From contig NC_034409.1 in NCBI RefSeq assembly GCF_002078875.1, positions 59,907,244 through 59,971,243 of the forward strand: 64,000 bases of DNA, in the 5' to 3' direction. The position numbers and the translations under genes are program-made. Positions 1-13,402 of this stretch are shown here, piece after piece. The notes below the pieces were generated by a model. The model searched no databases. It saw only the letters and a program-made list of their open reading frames with translations, and was not told the origin of the DNA. Source of the DNA: Numida meleagris (taxonomy: Eukaryota > Chordata > Aves > Galliformes > Numididae). How positions within the stretch are numbered: position 1 is the stretch's first letter; every line of letters begins with the position of its first letter.

Positions 1-2533
1 ATTTTCATTTTATTTCCTATTTTATATGAAATTATAATTTCTTACAAAATAATGAATATTGGTTTAATTTGCAGTATCAGGATTTTTGTTTTGTTTTGTT
101 TTTGATTATGTTTTAGATAACTTGGGTCTAGCATTTGGTCCAAAGACAGACTCATTCTTGTTAACGTTGGATGACAGTAATATTTTAGTTTTGTGCAATA
201 TAATACATCAAACAGACAGCTACAGATGCTAGGAAGGGGTGAACGTCATCCAGTACTCTTCAGGATAGGCCTACATCTGCTTGCTTGCCCACAGTTCTGG
301 ACCTAGAAACTGAGGTGAGGCATGGAATGCGGTGTGAGCTTCTCATGCATTGCTTCATCAGTTTACTTTGAAAATCTCTAACAAAAGGTTCTCCTAGATT
401 CTCCAGATCAGGTTCTAGCAGAAACCTGCAGGCATAAGCAAAAAGACAGACAGATGTACAGCTAAACAAATAGACTAGATGTATCTTTGAATTCCATTTG
501 GCTTCGATCTGCTCTTAGCTTTTCCAGTGAGGATCACCAAAACCTCCACACTGGAATCAGCACACTTTCACAACTACTGTGAAAAGCCCAGAGATGCACA
601 AGTGCCATTTAAAATTCAGCACAGATACTGGATGAGGGAAAGCTCTCTGCATTTGTTGTTAAAGTTCAGAGTGGATCTGTCTGGGTTACTTTATGAACAA
701 ACTAGTTTGAATAAGATTAGACATACTGTAGGATGTGGGAAGTTTCTTTACAAGCTATTGCTTGATCCCAGGTGAAATGCCACCAAGATGTCACATTGCT
801 ACAAGAATGATGGCAGAGACTTAAAAAACAAGCATAGCTCTCTCTTAAAATGGGTGACTTTAGGGCTGGACACAGCTTTAATATACCTTCCTCATCTGGC
901 ACCATCATATGATTGAAAACAGTTGTGCTACACCAGGAGGGAGTCTAAAAGGAGGAGGAAGGACATCACAAGCTGCTGCCTTCTTCCTCTCTTGGGTATA
1001 GAAAATCTGAACAAACACATCTAACTGCTTCTTAAAAGCCAGTGATTTTTACTCCGGATTTCAATTATTTCATTTAAAGCGCTCACAAACTCATGCCATC
1101 ATGCTCTCTTGCACTAAGTCTGTTATGCTTCACTGCTTTACAAGACTACACAGCTATGTGGCCTAGACAAGGAAGGCATCAGTGTTCAGATATCAAAAAC
1201 ACTATGGTGCTTTCACTTAACCAGAAAAGTATCAATCTAGTGGTAAAAAATTACAGTCCTTTGGAGGTCAGTAGTTCAGATAAGTATATCAGTATGTGTT
1301 CTTTGTGAGATGACGGCTCTTAATTTTTAAAAATATTAACCATATTACAAAATTAACCATTTTAAGTGTCTTTGTTGCTTCCTGTATACTATGGTTTTAG
1401 TTTGGAAACGTGCCAAGAAAGGCTTCTTGGCCAGCATACCCAGTTCTGGTTGTGGCTAATGAGATCTTTCTGAGGAAGCACTCAGGGACAAACCAGAAGG
1501 CCCTGAGGCATTCCTTTGGAATGTGCTCCTTTCTGCAGGTTAGTCTGCCGAATGAGGCAATGCTTGCTAACAAGTGCATAGCAGTGCTAAGTCACGTAGC
1601 TCTTCCCTTCTGAGAAGGATATTTAAAACTGCAGAAGCAATAGCTTGCTAGCATTTAGGGGAGGAATAACAGAGAAGTAGATATGAAGGGGCTGTTCTGA
1701 GGCCGTTGGCAGACCTGTGCACTGGCAGGAGTGCTCAGCAATGCCTCATGTGCAACCTGAAAGCTGTACCCCGTCCCTCCTCCAGTCTGCATTATTACAG
1801 CAGACTTCTACACATGAAGTTTAGCATTCTGTGGGAAATAGTTTCATTGCAAATAGGGCTGTAGATCAGGCTAAGGTCTAAAAATAATGGAAATTGTTTT
1901 AAATGAGAGCGTGTAGTCAGAAGTGACTATGTGCACAGAATATACTATGAGCTGATGAAAAATACATTGTCATCTCTTTTTTAATTTAGTTGGTTTTTGT
2001 GCCTTGATGAGTTCCACCATCTCAGAATTGTGACTTGGCCTTTGCAGCACCTATGTGCAAGGAGGCCAGGAGGCTGCTTTTCACAATATTAAGAACTGAG
2101 TATGGCAGGACTGAGCTTCCAGGTCAGGGAGAGCTTTTGGAGAAGTTCCTCCTGAGATCTCACAAGCGCCTTTAAAATACCACCTTAGAAAAATGGAAGC
2201 CTGTGCCCAGGCCTAAAAATCAAGTCCTCCATTTAAGTAAATTTATATAGCAACAAAGTAAAATCATTGCTGTTTTGGCACCATGGAGAAACTGCACAAA
2301 AAGACCAAATGAGGGCTGCAAGATACAATTTTGCATTCTTTTAACATTTTTGCATCGATGTAAGTGCATGGATCTGTGGTTCTTGTTTGTATTGTCACTG
2401 CAGAAATCATCACTGTTGCTCAAGTTGCTGTTAGTGAAGAACCGTAGCAAAGAGGTTTTGCACAAGGAAGACAAGGAGAGTTGCAGACACGCATGCAGCT
2501 ATGTGCAAAGAGAAAAGAGTTAGTTCACTTTAC
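1..2533 (-). other. BICD1: BICD1 intron sequence downstream of the exon at 2534-2609
   Basis: AT-rich sequence with no coding exon that I can recognise. I looked on the minus strand for the expected last BICD1 exon (continuing after the split Ser with Pro-Asp-Thr) and did not find it. A short TTTTG repeat lies at about 83-104. No CR1 or DNA transposon end is visible. The short open frames on both strands lack homology or good context. Confidence 0.7.
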
Positions 2534-2609
2534 CTGACATTCTGGCAATCTGGCCCCCTGGCTAGTTGTGAGCCGTGTGGCGGTATGGAGGCAGCAGGCT
2601 GCTGACAAT
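2534..2609 (-). CDS. BICD1: BICD1 penultimate tail exon
   Basis: This 76-bp exon starts AT, completing Asp with the G of the previous exon, then encodes CQQPAASIPPHGSQLA and RGPDCQNV, ending with AG of a split codon. The acceptor is AGTTTCTTGTAG before ATTGTC and the donor is GTCAG before GTAAAG. It matches the remembered BICD1 C-terminal tail, which continues for roughly 30 more residues in mammals. The donor is therefore probably real and the last coding exon lies to the left, outside or unrecognised. If the donor is not used the frame reads Arg then TAA at once, because the stop overlaps the donor (AGGTAA), so this exon could also serve as an alternative end. Confidence 0.88.
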
Positions 2610-5600
2610 CTACAAGAAACTGATAAATTAGACATATATACAGAGAGATTACAGAGCAAGGGGTTAGTAACAGCAATACACAGGCTGTGCATCTGATGGA
2701 GAGATTTAGTGAGGAATGTTTGTGTGGTTCCTTATCTGACAGAGACACCTTTTTCCTTATAGCAGTAACATTAGTTGTTGCCTTTTTTTCTCTTCAGAAG
2801 TAGTGAAGACATTTACATTTGTCTTCCCTTAACATCGGCAAATTTTTTATTTTAAACAGACACCTATAATGGGCTGGATTCAGGATCTGGATTTAAACCT
2901 TATACCCATCATTCTTCTGCAGGTGATAAAGTTGTTTTGCTTACATCTAATATAAAAAGTGTCAATAAAGCTACCCAAAATTTCTCCAAAGAACTTATAT
3001 CCCTAAAGCAGTTATTACAGATGCCATCTCATCATGGTCTTTGAGAAAAAGTTTGCAAGAAAGTCTTCACAACTTCTAAACAGTGCTTTTGAGTATGTCT
3101 TTTTGTAGAGAAAGGAAGGGAGGAATTGATACAGTAGGTACTCCATAGTATTTGGAGGAGTCAAGAGAAGTAGCTGAACATGAAGAAAACCTACTTTGGG
3201 GCTCACTAGTTTCTACTACGATTTACAAGTGTCAAAATAAGTTTTCCCCACATTAATCCAGCCACAGCCTGCATGATTCAGATTGTCAGACAGCACACCC
3301 GTCAGCATCCTTCTGAACATTAAAGAAATCCAGAACACCTGGAGAACTTCTGGAGATCACTTTTTGTCTCCAGCACGGTTTGAGATCTATCATTCTCAAC
3401 CTTACTGTTCAGTGGGAAGGAGTTCCATAAAATGAGATGATCAGACTTCATGTGATAAGAAAGAATTTCATTTTCTGATTGCTGCTTCTTAAAGCTCAAC
3501 ATCCGTAATCTTTTCTTTTTAGAACACGGGTGGCCTCTGAAATGCACTTCTATTCTTTGTCTCACTCAAGTGGAAGAACCTGTGAGCAATTTACTGTCAT
3601 TAGTCTGGATGATAACAGGTACAGCACAGAGCAACACAGCTTCCAACCAAGACTGAGCATCAAATCCAGCACCATGACATTTCCTTTTTGTACAAGACCA
3701 GAATGCTTATCCTTGCTTCCTATGAAAATCAGTGCTGATCACAAGTGGGTGGAAGCAAGCGTAACCAAATCATTAGTTTCTTCCTGCTTCAGATAGCAGG
3801 AGAGGCTTTTGGACATATTCTCAAGTGCATAGATAACTACTTCAGAAATATTTATGTACAGCTAGTGCAGGTACCATTGTGTCAGGAAGAAGTGGAAGAA
3901 GAAAGGATACTGTGCCATTCTCTCATATGCCAATATGGTCACTATGGTCCTTGCAGCAGAGGAATGCAAGAGCTTGCAAGCCACACAGACCCCAATAGAA
4001 GGGACTGTCACTTCAGCACAAAGCTCAGCTGAAAGGAAAGTGGTGCCTGACAGACAGAGCAGCCTGTAAGTACAGAAAGGAAATGATGACCAAAGAAAAA
4101 AATTAATGTCATATTCTAAATGAACTAGTTTGCAGAATTCCAAAGCAAAGTTTTCCCTGACAACTTATAGGAGATAGTGAGAAAAAGAAGACAGCAGAAT
4201 GCTGTGTGATGAAAAGGTGTGGATAGGTTTCATAAATACAGAAGAAATAGTTCTGACAGGCTTTGCCAGGAATAACGCAAATCCCTGATTTATGATCCTA
4301 TTCTAATATCTCAGACATCCTGCAAACCTTTCATGAAGCCTCTTCATCTGCTAGACTTGGCAGAGCATGCAAATAGAGCCAGATTCTGCAAGCGTTACGC
4401 AGCCTGGATAAGAACTATTCAACGTAAGCAAGCTCCCTACTTCACAGGGTGGCAGTTCTACTTGATGTCAGCAACATGCACAGAATCTGGCTCACCCTCA
4501 GTCACACCAGTAACTAGCGGCCTACATGACTTAAAAAGGCCGAATTGTCCTCCTACATTCTCCCAGAGAGAAGTATTTGAGGATTATGCTAGGAAAGAGT
4601 TAAGGAGAATGCATATGGCTTACACACACACATCTGAAATTCAAAGAGGCTCATATCTATTTACATCCAAGCAGCTGTGCCAGAGATAACTTTATTCCTT
4701 CCGTGTTTAATCCTTTTAAATGTTCTGCAGCATTTGTAACCCTATTATTTAAAGCCGTGACAATCGTGAAATGACTTCTTGTTATACTGTGTTTAACGGT
4801 GAAAACTGGAAGACAGCATTTGGTCTTTCTGCTGTACTATGGAACTTCTGCTTTTGTCAAGTAAAGGAATGCTTTCTTCTGAAACACTCTGTTGAAGATT
4901 AAAAGTTTCAAACATGCCATAAAGACAAGGAAAGTCAGACATACCTGCTTGTATGAAAAATAATTAAGAAGTTAAATTGGAAGAAGCCTGTTCCCACTAC
5001 TTTTTAAGCCTGTGGGAGTGTCAATCTAGCTACCAAATGAAAGGACAGTTTGACATTTTTGTAGAAGACAGTTGGGGAGCAGATACAGACTATATATGGC
5101 ATGACCTCAGAGAAAAGCACTGAGTTATTAAATACAAACTGTTTTATTTCTCTATCATTTCCACTCGCTGTGAGGCAATGAATGACTGAGACATGGTATG
5201 GGCTGGCAGATCTCCTGAGAACCCTTTTATGACTCTGTGAACCTGTAACAAAGAAATGCAATTCAGTGATGATTTCAGCCATAAAAAGCAAAGAGGAGCT
5301 ATGCTACAAACAAAAAGTACATGCCAATTTTTACTGAGTTCAGCAGGATAGGAAGTGAGTATAGAATCCTATGGCAACATCAGATCACCACAGCACCTTT
5401 TGGAGCTTCAAAGGCATGAATTCCACTGTACATTAGACTTGTTCAGGCTTTTCAGCTCTTAACATTTTAGCCATTTGCTAGGAATGGCAATGTGAAGGGC
5501 TCAGAGATTTTCTTTCACACGTTAGTCAGTGCTGATTTTCATTAGGAATCTAAAACCCAGTCTTAATTGAGCTAATCAGCTCCTGATGTAAGAGCATTAA

Positions 5601-6857
5601 AATAACAAGCTCAGTGAAGCTACATCTGTTCATATGAGAACTCCATGTGCAACTATAAATGACTTGCTGAGAGCAAATCCCAGAAAAAAAATATTTTCCT
5701 GTGCTTCCCTTTGACTCAGCCACCAAAACAATGCATTTCCCTCATGTCACAATGTGTGCTCTGCCCTCCAGTCTATAAACTGGGTGACTCTAATCAACAC
5801 AGGGCTGCTAAACTGGGATACTACCATCTGAGAGATGGGCTTGCCTCCTGTTGACATCAGCAATGTCCCCAGCGAAAATTCTATGTGCAAGCATTTTTAT
5901 TCCCACCTGCTCAAGACCCAGTAGAATGCAGTGGAACATTTCAGTACATTTTGACATTCAGTAAATTTGACAGCATTCTATAGAGATCACTAAGGCTGAG
6001 AATAGTAAGAATCCTGAGACAAGTACTAGGGATGCTGTGAATGAATAACAGATATACAACAGTTTTAACTGTGCCTTGTTATCTTTAGAGAAGGTTTTCT
6101 CTTTTATCTCAAAGGACTAAACTGAGCCAATCAACAAACCAAGTTATTGTTATTGTTGTCAATTTGTTTTTTAAACAGGTAGTGTTACATATTTGGTATT
6201 TCTGATATGGAAAACACTGAGGGAATCTATTTTTAATTGCAAGGGAAAAAAAAAACCAAACAGATAGAGGCTTTTTTCAGTCTTTTAAAACACACTTTCC
6301 TGGATATCTCATCAACCACTCTGGGATAACTGAAAGCCTTTCTATCATAGCTAAATGTTTTAGAGAATCTATGGCTTTTTCACTTTGTGTCACACTATCC
6401 AGTGTCAATTGAGTTTGAGGAATTTGACAACACGTCTGTGAAGATGTAATTCACAATTTACTTGTAAAGAGAAGCTGTCCCCATTTATATGGTAATTTAT
6501 TATTTTATTCTCTGAGATGACAATTTAATAGACAAGAATGAATGGTTAACAGGGTGAGTCAAAAGTATTGGGCAAAAAGTAAATAAGGTGTCTTCTGGCT
6601 GTGCAGAGGCAGAAACATGCTGCCTCACATCGAAGTCCTACAAAGACAATGAATCAATCCTCCCTATTCAAAGGCAAGGAACAAGGAGAACTTCCAAGCT
6701 CAAAAGACAAATGTGATATGCCAAGGAGAATGGGGTAGAAGCTAGTAAAACACATGCCCATCTTGCTGAGTTGAGATTTGTAGAGGTGCTTTCAAACTCC
6801 AGTCTGCTAGGATGAGACATGGCTGTTTATGTCTAGAGGAAAAAAAATAAATCTTCT

Positions 6858-6874
6858 TATATATATATATATAT
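6858..6874. repeat. (AT)n microsatellite
   Basis: About eight AT units in an AT-rich intron stretch. Simple repeat, likely length-polymorphic; no function inferred. Confidence 0.8.
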
Positions 6875-9800
6875 CATATTCATGAAAAAAATGTTTAAGC
6901 TATTTGACTTAGCTAGTTTCATTTATCATTTATTTCTGGTTTTATAAGAAAACTTTGACCTTCTTCAAAGCCAAGAGGAACTTTAAGTAGTAACAGTAAT
7001 TGCAAAGAACAGCTGATGAGAGGACAGCTATGGTCCTTCCTTAGGAAAAAGGCATGAACAATGGTACAGGTCAAAGATCAGAAGAGTCTCTCCCTTCTCC
7101 TGCTTCCAGGGTCAGTTTGGGTCTGGAAATAACACAGTCACTTTTGTCCTGTACAAAGTTCCAGCTGGGAAGCCTGTCAGCTGCAAAATGGGTGCAGTTC
7201 TGTGTTTCTGCAGGGTATTCCTGGCAGGAGAGGACTCCAGAGGAGCCATCACACAGGCTCTGTGCAGAGCCTGGCCAGCCTTACACACCTCAGCTCTCAT
7301 AGAGCAGGATTGACTTGGGTTGTCCTGACCTAAGAGCAAAACCAGTAGTGCCACGGGACCTGAGTCATGACACAGAGATGCTGCACAACTCTATGAGAGC
7401 CAGTCCTCTTCTGGCAGCTATAGCACACCACATAAACTTCACCAGTGGTACGTTAGCTCTTAAACATTTTTCAGTACTCAGATCCCTTGGGTTTTTCCCT
7501 GTGTTCTATCCTCCCATTAAACTGGGAAAAAGAAAAAAAAAAAGGATAGTTGATGGATAGTTGATTGTAGGTAGACAAATTTATCAACCAGGTATCAGTT
7601 TTGACTTAGTTCATAGTGAATATGACCTACTATGAAATTTTTATTTCAAGCCTTACAAATATCCAAGTAATTCATATCTTAGACTTACTATTTAGAAAAA
7701 TTTGGTGACTTAAGATTATTGTTGGTTGGAGATGTTGCAACAGCAACAAAAAAGAATCCTTCCACAACCTGTTTCTTAGTCTTCTCAATAATTATTTGAA
7801 GAATAAATGGTAAGAGATGCGAGCCTGCTGCTGAACTCTCACTTGCACACTCAGCTGAAGGCATCAGCAATATCTACGTATTGCACCTAGAAGCAATAGG
7901 TCAGCAGTAGGATACATCAGAAATCTTAATCTCCTGTTACTTCTGCTTGTTCATTGTCTTCCGATGTGGCCCAGGAATGTCCCTCTGTTTCTGCACTCCC
8001 AAGCTTCTGACACCTGCTCCTCCTCTTTTCTCCCGTTTACCTTCCAGATGAGGTCAGACAGAATAGTCTCAGAGTAAACATCACAGAAAGCCACTTGCTA
8101 ACTGCTTCTCAGAATTAAAACCAGATGACTGAGCTTGCTTGAACAAGCAGGGTATCTAATAGCTATTTTCTTATAGCTTTTAGAAAAGTGCTATCTACCT
8201 TACTTGAATTCCACAATGCAGCTCATGGAGCATCATCAACAACTTTACACCCAATGTGACACATTCACATTGACAGACATAGCCCAGCAGATGTCTTATT
8301 CAGTGGGTTCCTATATGTCAGGTGTCTTGGCTATATTCGAGTGAACTCTTTCATCTACGCAACAGTAACAAAATACTTTCTCTCCTCTTATCTTGCATGA
8401 CTTGACTTCTACTTTATTTTTAGATCTGAATTATCCCCAACCTTGAGAGCTGTTTCCCCATCAATCCATGTGCTTCGATACTGAGATATCAAAGCTATAT
8501 GCCAGCCTTGCTCTTTACTGTAGCTATTAATATTATTTAATCATTAATAAAATCTGTGAGATGCATTTATTCTCCAAGTAGAAACTAAGAACATTAAAAG
8601 ACTTCTTGTCAACTCTGTAGGTTTTTTCACACTTTTTATATCATGATGAGTTTATGTCATTTTTCAAATAGTTTCTGTGAATGCTTTAAATAATTCCTCA
8701 TTAAATCTGTCAAGAAGCTAAATAATGGGTTAGTAAAACAGCAGAAATGGGAATGGGTAGAGGCTGAAAGAATACATACGTTCAGTTTCTTTTATACACA
8801 GTTCATAAAAAGCACATTTAGAAAGATCTGATGCGTCATGAAATACTTATTCACTAACAGACACACACATTTTAGACACTGCAAAAGAGGAAAAGGAAGG
8901 TCTTAAAATAAATCATATTTCTGTCTAGATGATTACCCATTTTTTATGGAAACCTTAGTGTCTAGGATATAGGTCACAAATATACCTAAACCAAAAATAT
9001 TTGCAGTATTTTACAGGAAAAGAAGGACCCAATCCAAACCTTGAAGCTAATGGGAATAACAGCTTTAGTAGGCTTTGGAAGAAACAACGTAAGATAAAAG
9101 TTTTCATAGGTCTAAAAATGCAGGCAGGAAGTTAGTTATTATTAGGGATACTCGTTTTGATTAAAGATTTCTGGTGAACTTACTTCATATATCACAACAA
9201 CCCAAGCAACTGCTCTATCAGAGAGCTAACATACCAGTGTGTCTAATTTAAACAGATACTCACTTCTGCTTTGCCTATTTTATGAGATGAGAAGCGCAAT
9301 ATTGAATATTCCTGTATATTTGATGGTAAAAATCAGTAAGTCGTGAAACCACATTAAACCTTGTCATAAAAGAAGATAAAGACAGATGATTTTTGTTACC
9401 AACATTTTCAAGAAACTTGTAGCGCTGTTTTAGCTAATAGATAACATTGGATTCCAAAGCCCAAAATTTTCACAGAAAGCAAGAAATATCTGGTAATACA
9501 CCTATAAAATACGATGTATCACCTGCACACTTATTTTGTTAGAAACAACCAGGAGTTTAATAAAAATTTACTGGAGAACTTCAACAAATGATGTTTATAT
9601 ATAATATTCCAGCTAACAGGAGATCATAACTTGGATATAGAAGGAAAAATGTCAATAACCTTTTGATGAAAATATGCAACAGTAAGGCATGGGTTTCACT
9701 GCAATCTTTCTTTTTTTCTTTTCCAAATCTTCCAAGGAACAGATTTGGATTTCTATTAAAAGAGGTTTTATTTTGGATCCACTTTTTACGTAGGGAAAAA

Positions 9801-11976
9801 TACAAGTAAGAATTCAATGTAACCCATATAATTGCAGTGAATTCATGACACAGTAGCTAAATTATGTCGAAGTAGCTAAATTATACTGAACAGCATGAAA
9901 TGATTTTGGTTTCATCTGTGGTAACTGGAAAGCTAAGTGAAAGAGAGGAAAAGCATAGAGCAAAAAAGTCCTGTTCACAGTGGCACCAAGAGGTAAAAGT
10001 ACATTTAGCTAGCTGACTTCTTCATCAGTTACAGCCAACTAATGTCCTTGGCAAGGATACTGTTCTTCAAATTCAAAACGGCCTTCACAAGGACAATGTA
10101 CCATGCTTGAAATGGCATAAACATGTAATGCTCATTAAGCTTTGTTAAATGAGCATATCAGATGCACGACATGGCCCCAAGAGCAAGAAAGTATATACAT
10201 ATATCTGTATATATGCACTAATAACACTCATTAAACAATGAAGACTTATATACACAGATATGTCATATTTACAAAAGTCACAGAAAATAGAATAATGCAG
10301 AACAAAAAGTGGAACACAGGTAATAATGACTGAATTATCCTTTCTGCGAAGAGCATCACGTTCAGCTAAAAACAAACAAACAAGAAAACCCTCTAAGTTT
10401 TCAAAACCCTGGTAAAAGTCACATAAAATCTGTTTTCTATGAAGAGCAGAGACTTGTTATATCAATATTGCATGAGCCTTGCCATAGCCAGTAACCTGCT
10501 TGATTATACAAGCTCAGAGATAACTTGCACAGGAGAAGTAAAATACTACTTTAAAAACAGTTCACAGGATGACCTGATCAATTATGAAGATCTACAAAGC
10601 ACACTCCTAACAAAATTCAGTTCTCATCTGATAATGTTCCTCAAATGACTTCTTCCACAATCATTTTTAAAATAAGCTGTGCTTTCTTCAGTCTTCATAT
10701 TTCTGACAGTCCAACTGTTTCAAAATTGAAAGAAGTGTATTAAAAAAACATTCTCCCCTTCCCCCTACCTTCCCATTTCTGTAAGGTGTATGGGTCTTCT
10801 CTGTGGACAGCCTCCTCTGTTGAGAGTAGCATCAGCCTGAACCACTCCTGATCATTTTCCCAAACACTGTATCCAAAGTGCAAGGGGAAAGCCAGCTTCA
10901 TCTCCTACCAAGAGTTTCTACCCACAATATTCTCATTGAATATATTTTCCATATCTTCCCAATGCTCAAACAATGTGAAAAAGCTGAGACAGAAGCCAAG
11001 AATCTTGTCCCAGGTGACAACTTCCACAACGACGTTATTTTAAGAAATATATATATGAGAAAAATGATGAGCTTTTGGTTTCACACAGAATATCAATTTA
11101 TAGAATATTTCTTAAAAATCATTTCCTAAATGCTACACCTAGAAAGAGCTCAACATACAGTACGAAGAAATGAAAATAGCAGCAGAATGTGTTGCCCAAC
11201 TCTTCTGGCAGGAGAGGTTACACAACACCTTGCATTTCCTATACCTCTATCCCTATAATGACTATTCTACTCAGAAAATCCACTGCTCCTCATATTATTA
11301 AGACTGTGCATTCCCAGGTTTCTAACTTATTTTTCTTAGGTGAAACCACTACCTGTAAAAGGGCAGTTCACAAAGACAACTCTTAAGCAATTCACCTTGT
11401 GTCCCAAATTAAAAACATAATTGAGAGTCTTATTAGGACCTCTATGTTTGGGCGATTGAGTTTCTTTCGTTATTGTTTTCCTTGTCAGTTTTGAGAAGTA
11501 ATTTCTACCTTCAAATGGTGTAAATTAGTTCTTGGATAATCTATTAGTATTTATTATCATATTGTTCTGTGAGAATTTCCTTCAGCATTAGAATTACACA
11601 AATTTAGCTGAGTTTGATGGTAAGAATGCAAACCATTAGGTAAAAACTAGTTATTTGCATCAAATTGTTAATCATATTTGATTTGAATGTAAGAATAGAG
11701 CTACAGCAGAAATTAGTTTTGGATGATTTTTTATTAAGAATATATGTAAGTATTTATATATACTTTTAATTATGTATGAGAAATGATGAGCTGAGTGCTT
11801 GAGCAGCTGTGCTATTATATGGCACTCCTTATGCTGTCTTTATCTTCCACATTAGTCTCTTCTCATGAGAAGTAAATGCCATTCTGTAAATCAGCCTTGA
11901 AAGACACCTGAAAATCAAGCAAACTTTCAGGTTTAATGTGCTTTCAGAAAAGAACAGTTCTCCAAAATTAACTGTT

Positions 11977-12049
11977 AAAAGCCATTACAAATGGCTTTTA
12001 TTTTTACAAGCTTTAGAAGCGCCATTTTACAAAATGGTCTTGTAAAAAT
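11977..12049. repeat. Cluster of perfect inverted repeats
   Basis: Two adjacent hairpins. The first has arms AAAAGCCATT and AATGGCTTTT within 11977-12000. The second has 11-base arms ATTTTTACAAG (12000-12010) and CTTGTAAAAAT (12039-12049) enclosing an inner stem CCATTTT/AAAATGG (12022-12037). An A run follows. Could be a miniature inverted-repeat element or simply a local structure; no known family recognised. Confidence 0.6.
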
Positions 12050-12246
12050 GAAAAAAAAAAATCAAAATCTAAAACCTACAGAACAAAAATTGGAGTAAAT
12101 TAGGACAGTTCGGTAGAAACTTGATTGGCTAAATCAGGTTGTGTCAACTAACATGAGAACTCAGATGGGATATGGATTTGAGAGAAACGTGTCACATATT
12201 TTCTTCCTTTTTCTACTTCAATAAAGTAAAATATTTGACTGTATAC

Positions 12247-12272
12247 AATTCTCCAACTAAAATTGGAGAATT
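12247..12272. repeat. Perfect 10-bp hairpin
   Basis: Arms AATTCTCCAA (12247-12256) and TTGGAGAATT (12263-12272) with a six-base loop. Intronic, about 200 bases from the hairpin cluster at 11977-12049. Confidence 0.65.
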
Positions 12273-13117
12273 TTAAATTCAACTTTGAGAATTTCCATCC
12301 TAAAGTAAGAGGAAAAAAATAGTAGTATCAGGGCACTAATGGTAGTCTTTTTCTGTCTTGTTCTTTTCTTGAAGAAGTCAAGAGAAGCATATTTCATTTT
12401 TCTGACTGTAAGATAATGGGAGGTATCTACTGACTTTGTTTTCAGGCCCTGTATATGAAAATTTGGAAGGATTTTGAATGCAACTGCAATGAAAGGTCAT
12501 TTTTAATACAGTGTTACACACTGTCAAAACCAGCCTTTGTCTTTCTTTATGCCCTGAATTCTTCAGGTAACCATGAAAAAAGCAACATGCAAAAGTAGGC
12601 TGGAATTCTGTTGGACAAACACAGGCTGGATCTGCCTATCAGAAGAATAAAGATTTTAATGTGGAAAAAATACATGTTAATAACAGAAGGGAAAAAGAAA
12701 TGCACAGCAAAACTATATGCACACCATTACCTAGAGGAAATGAAGTGTGATACTTTGGAAATGGATGAGAGATAATTTTAGCCACAGTGCTTAGGAGCCA
12801 TTAATTCAATTAGAAGGCCCAGATAAGGTCATACTGCCACAGCTTGATGTCAAATGGACACACATGCTGATTAAAAGTTGAGGGCAGTCAAGGGGAAATC
12901 AAGTAAGAAATTACTCTCTCAAAAGGCCCTTAATTTAGCTTCAGTAGTGAGTCTACAGGGCTTCATGAGTGAGTCTTTGTGCCAGGATCTTCCTCTGAAG
13001 AAAGCAGCACTCTGGCTCTTGGTCTCCATCAAATGCATTCCCAGCTACAGCCTCACAGTCCCACAGTACTGGGAGTGTGGCTGAAATCTTCATGAGATGG
13101 GAACCTTTCACAACTTC

Positions 13118-13134
13118 AAAAAAAAAAAAAAAAA
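13118..13134 (+). repeat. Poly-A run
   Basis: Seventeen consecutive A residues. No retroposed sequence could be recognised upstream of it, so it is listed as a simple repeat. Confidence 0.75.
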
Positions 13135-13239
13135 CTGAAACCCAGCACAGCTAATTTAGGCCTGATTCATTCTTTCTCTGCTCCTAGTGTATAAGTTTGG
13201 ACATGGTTCTTTTGCTGTCTCTGTGATGAAAAGATGAAA

Positions 13240-13376
13240 TAGCCCAGGTTAGAAGGGACTCATAAGGATCATTGAGTCCAACTCTTGGCTCCAGATAGGA
13301 CCACTCAAAAATTAGACCATTTGTCTGAAAGCACTGTCCAGACACTTCTTGTGCTCCAGCAAGCTCAGCGCCATAG
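13240..13376 (-). mobile_element. CR1 LINE fragment, reverse orientation
   Basis: Degenerate CR1 3' region read on the minus strand. On the plus strand it shows the usual reversed order: CCAGGTTAGAAGGGACTC, a GAGTCCAACTC segment, then the CACTGTCCAGACACTTCTTG segment. It lacks the terminal ATTCTATGATTCT tail and is more diverged than the other copies, suggesting an old insertion. Confidence 0.7.
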
Positions 13377-13402
13377 AACACCCACCCAAGAAGGTGGGTG
13401 TT
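13377..13402. repeat. GC-rich perfect hairpin at CR1 border
   Basis: Arms AACACCCACC (13377-13386) and GGTGGGTGTT (13393-13402) with loop CAAGAA. It directly abuts the CR1 fragment. The stem is unusually GC-rich for this intron. Confidence 0.65.

Noticed and set aside
3320..3565. Minus-strand frame containing GHPCSKKKRL, resembling the BICD1 tail motif GHRLSKEKRL
   Set aside because: No neighbouring BICD1 residues, no donor in the right place, and the true exon with this motif was found at 15412-15602. Chance similarity.
6545..6600. GGTGAGTCAAAAGTATTGGG, faintly like a mariner end
   Set aside because: No matching inverted partner and no transposase remnant nearby.
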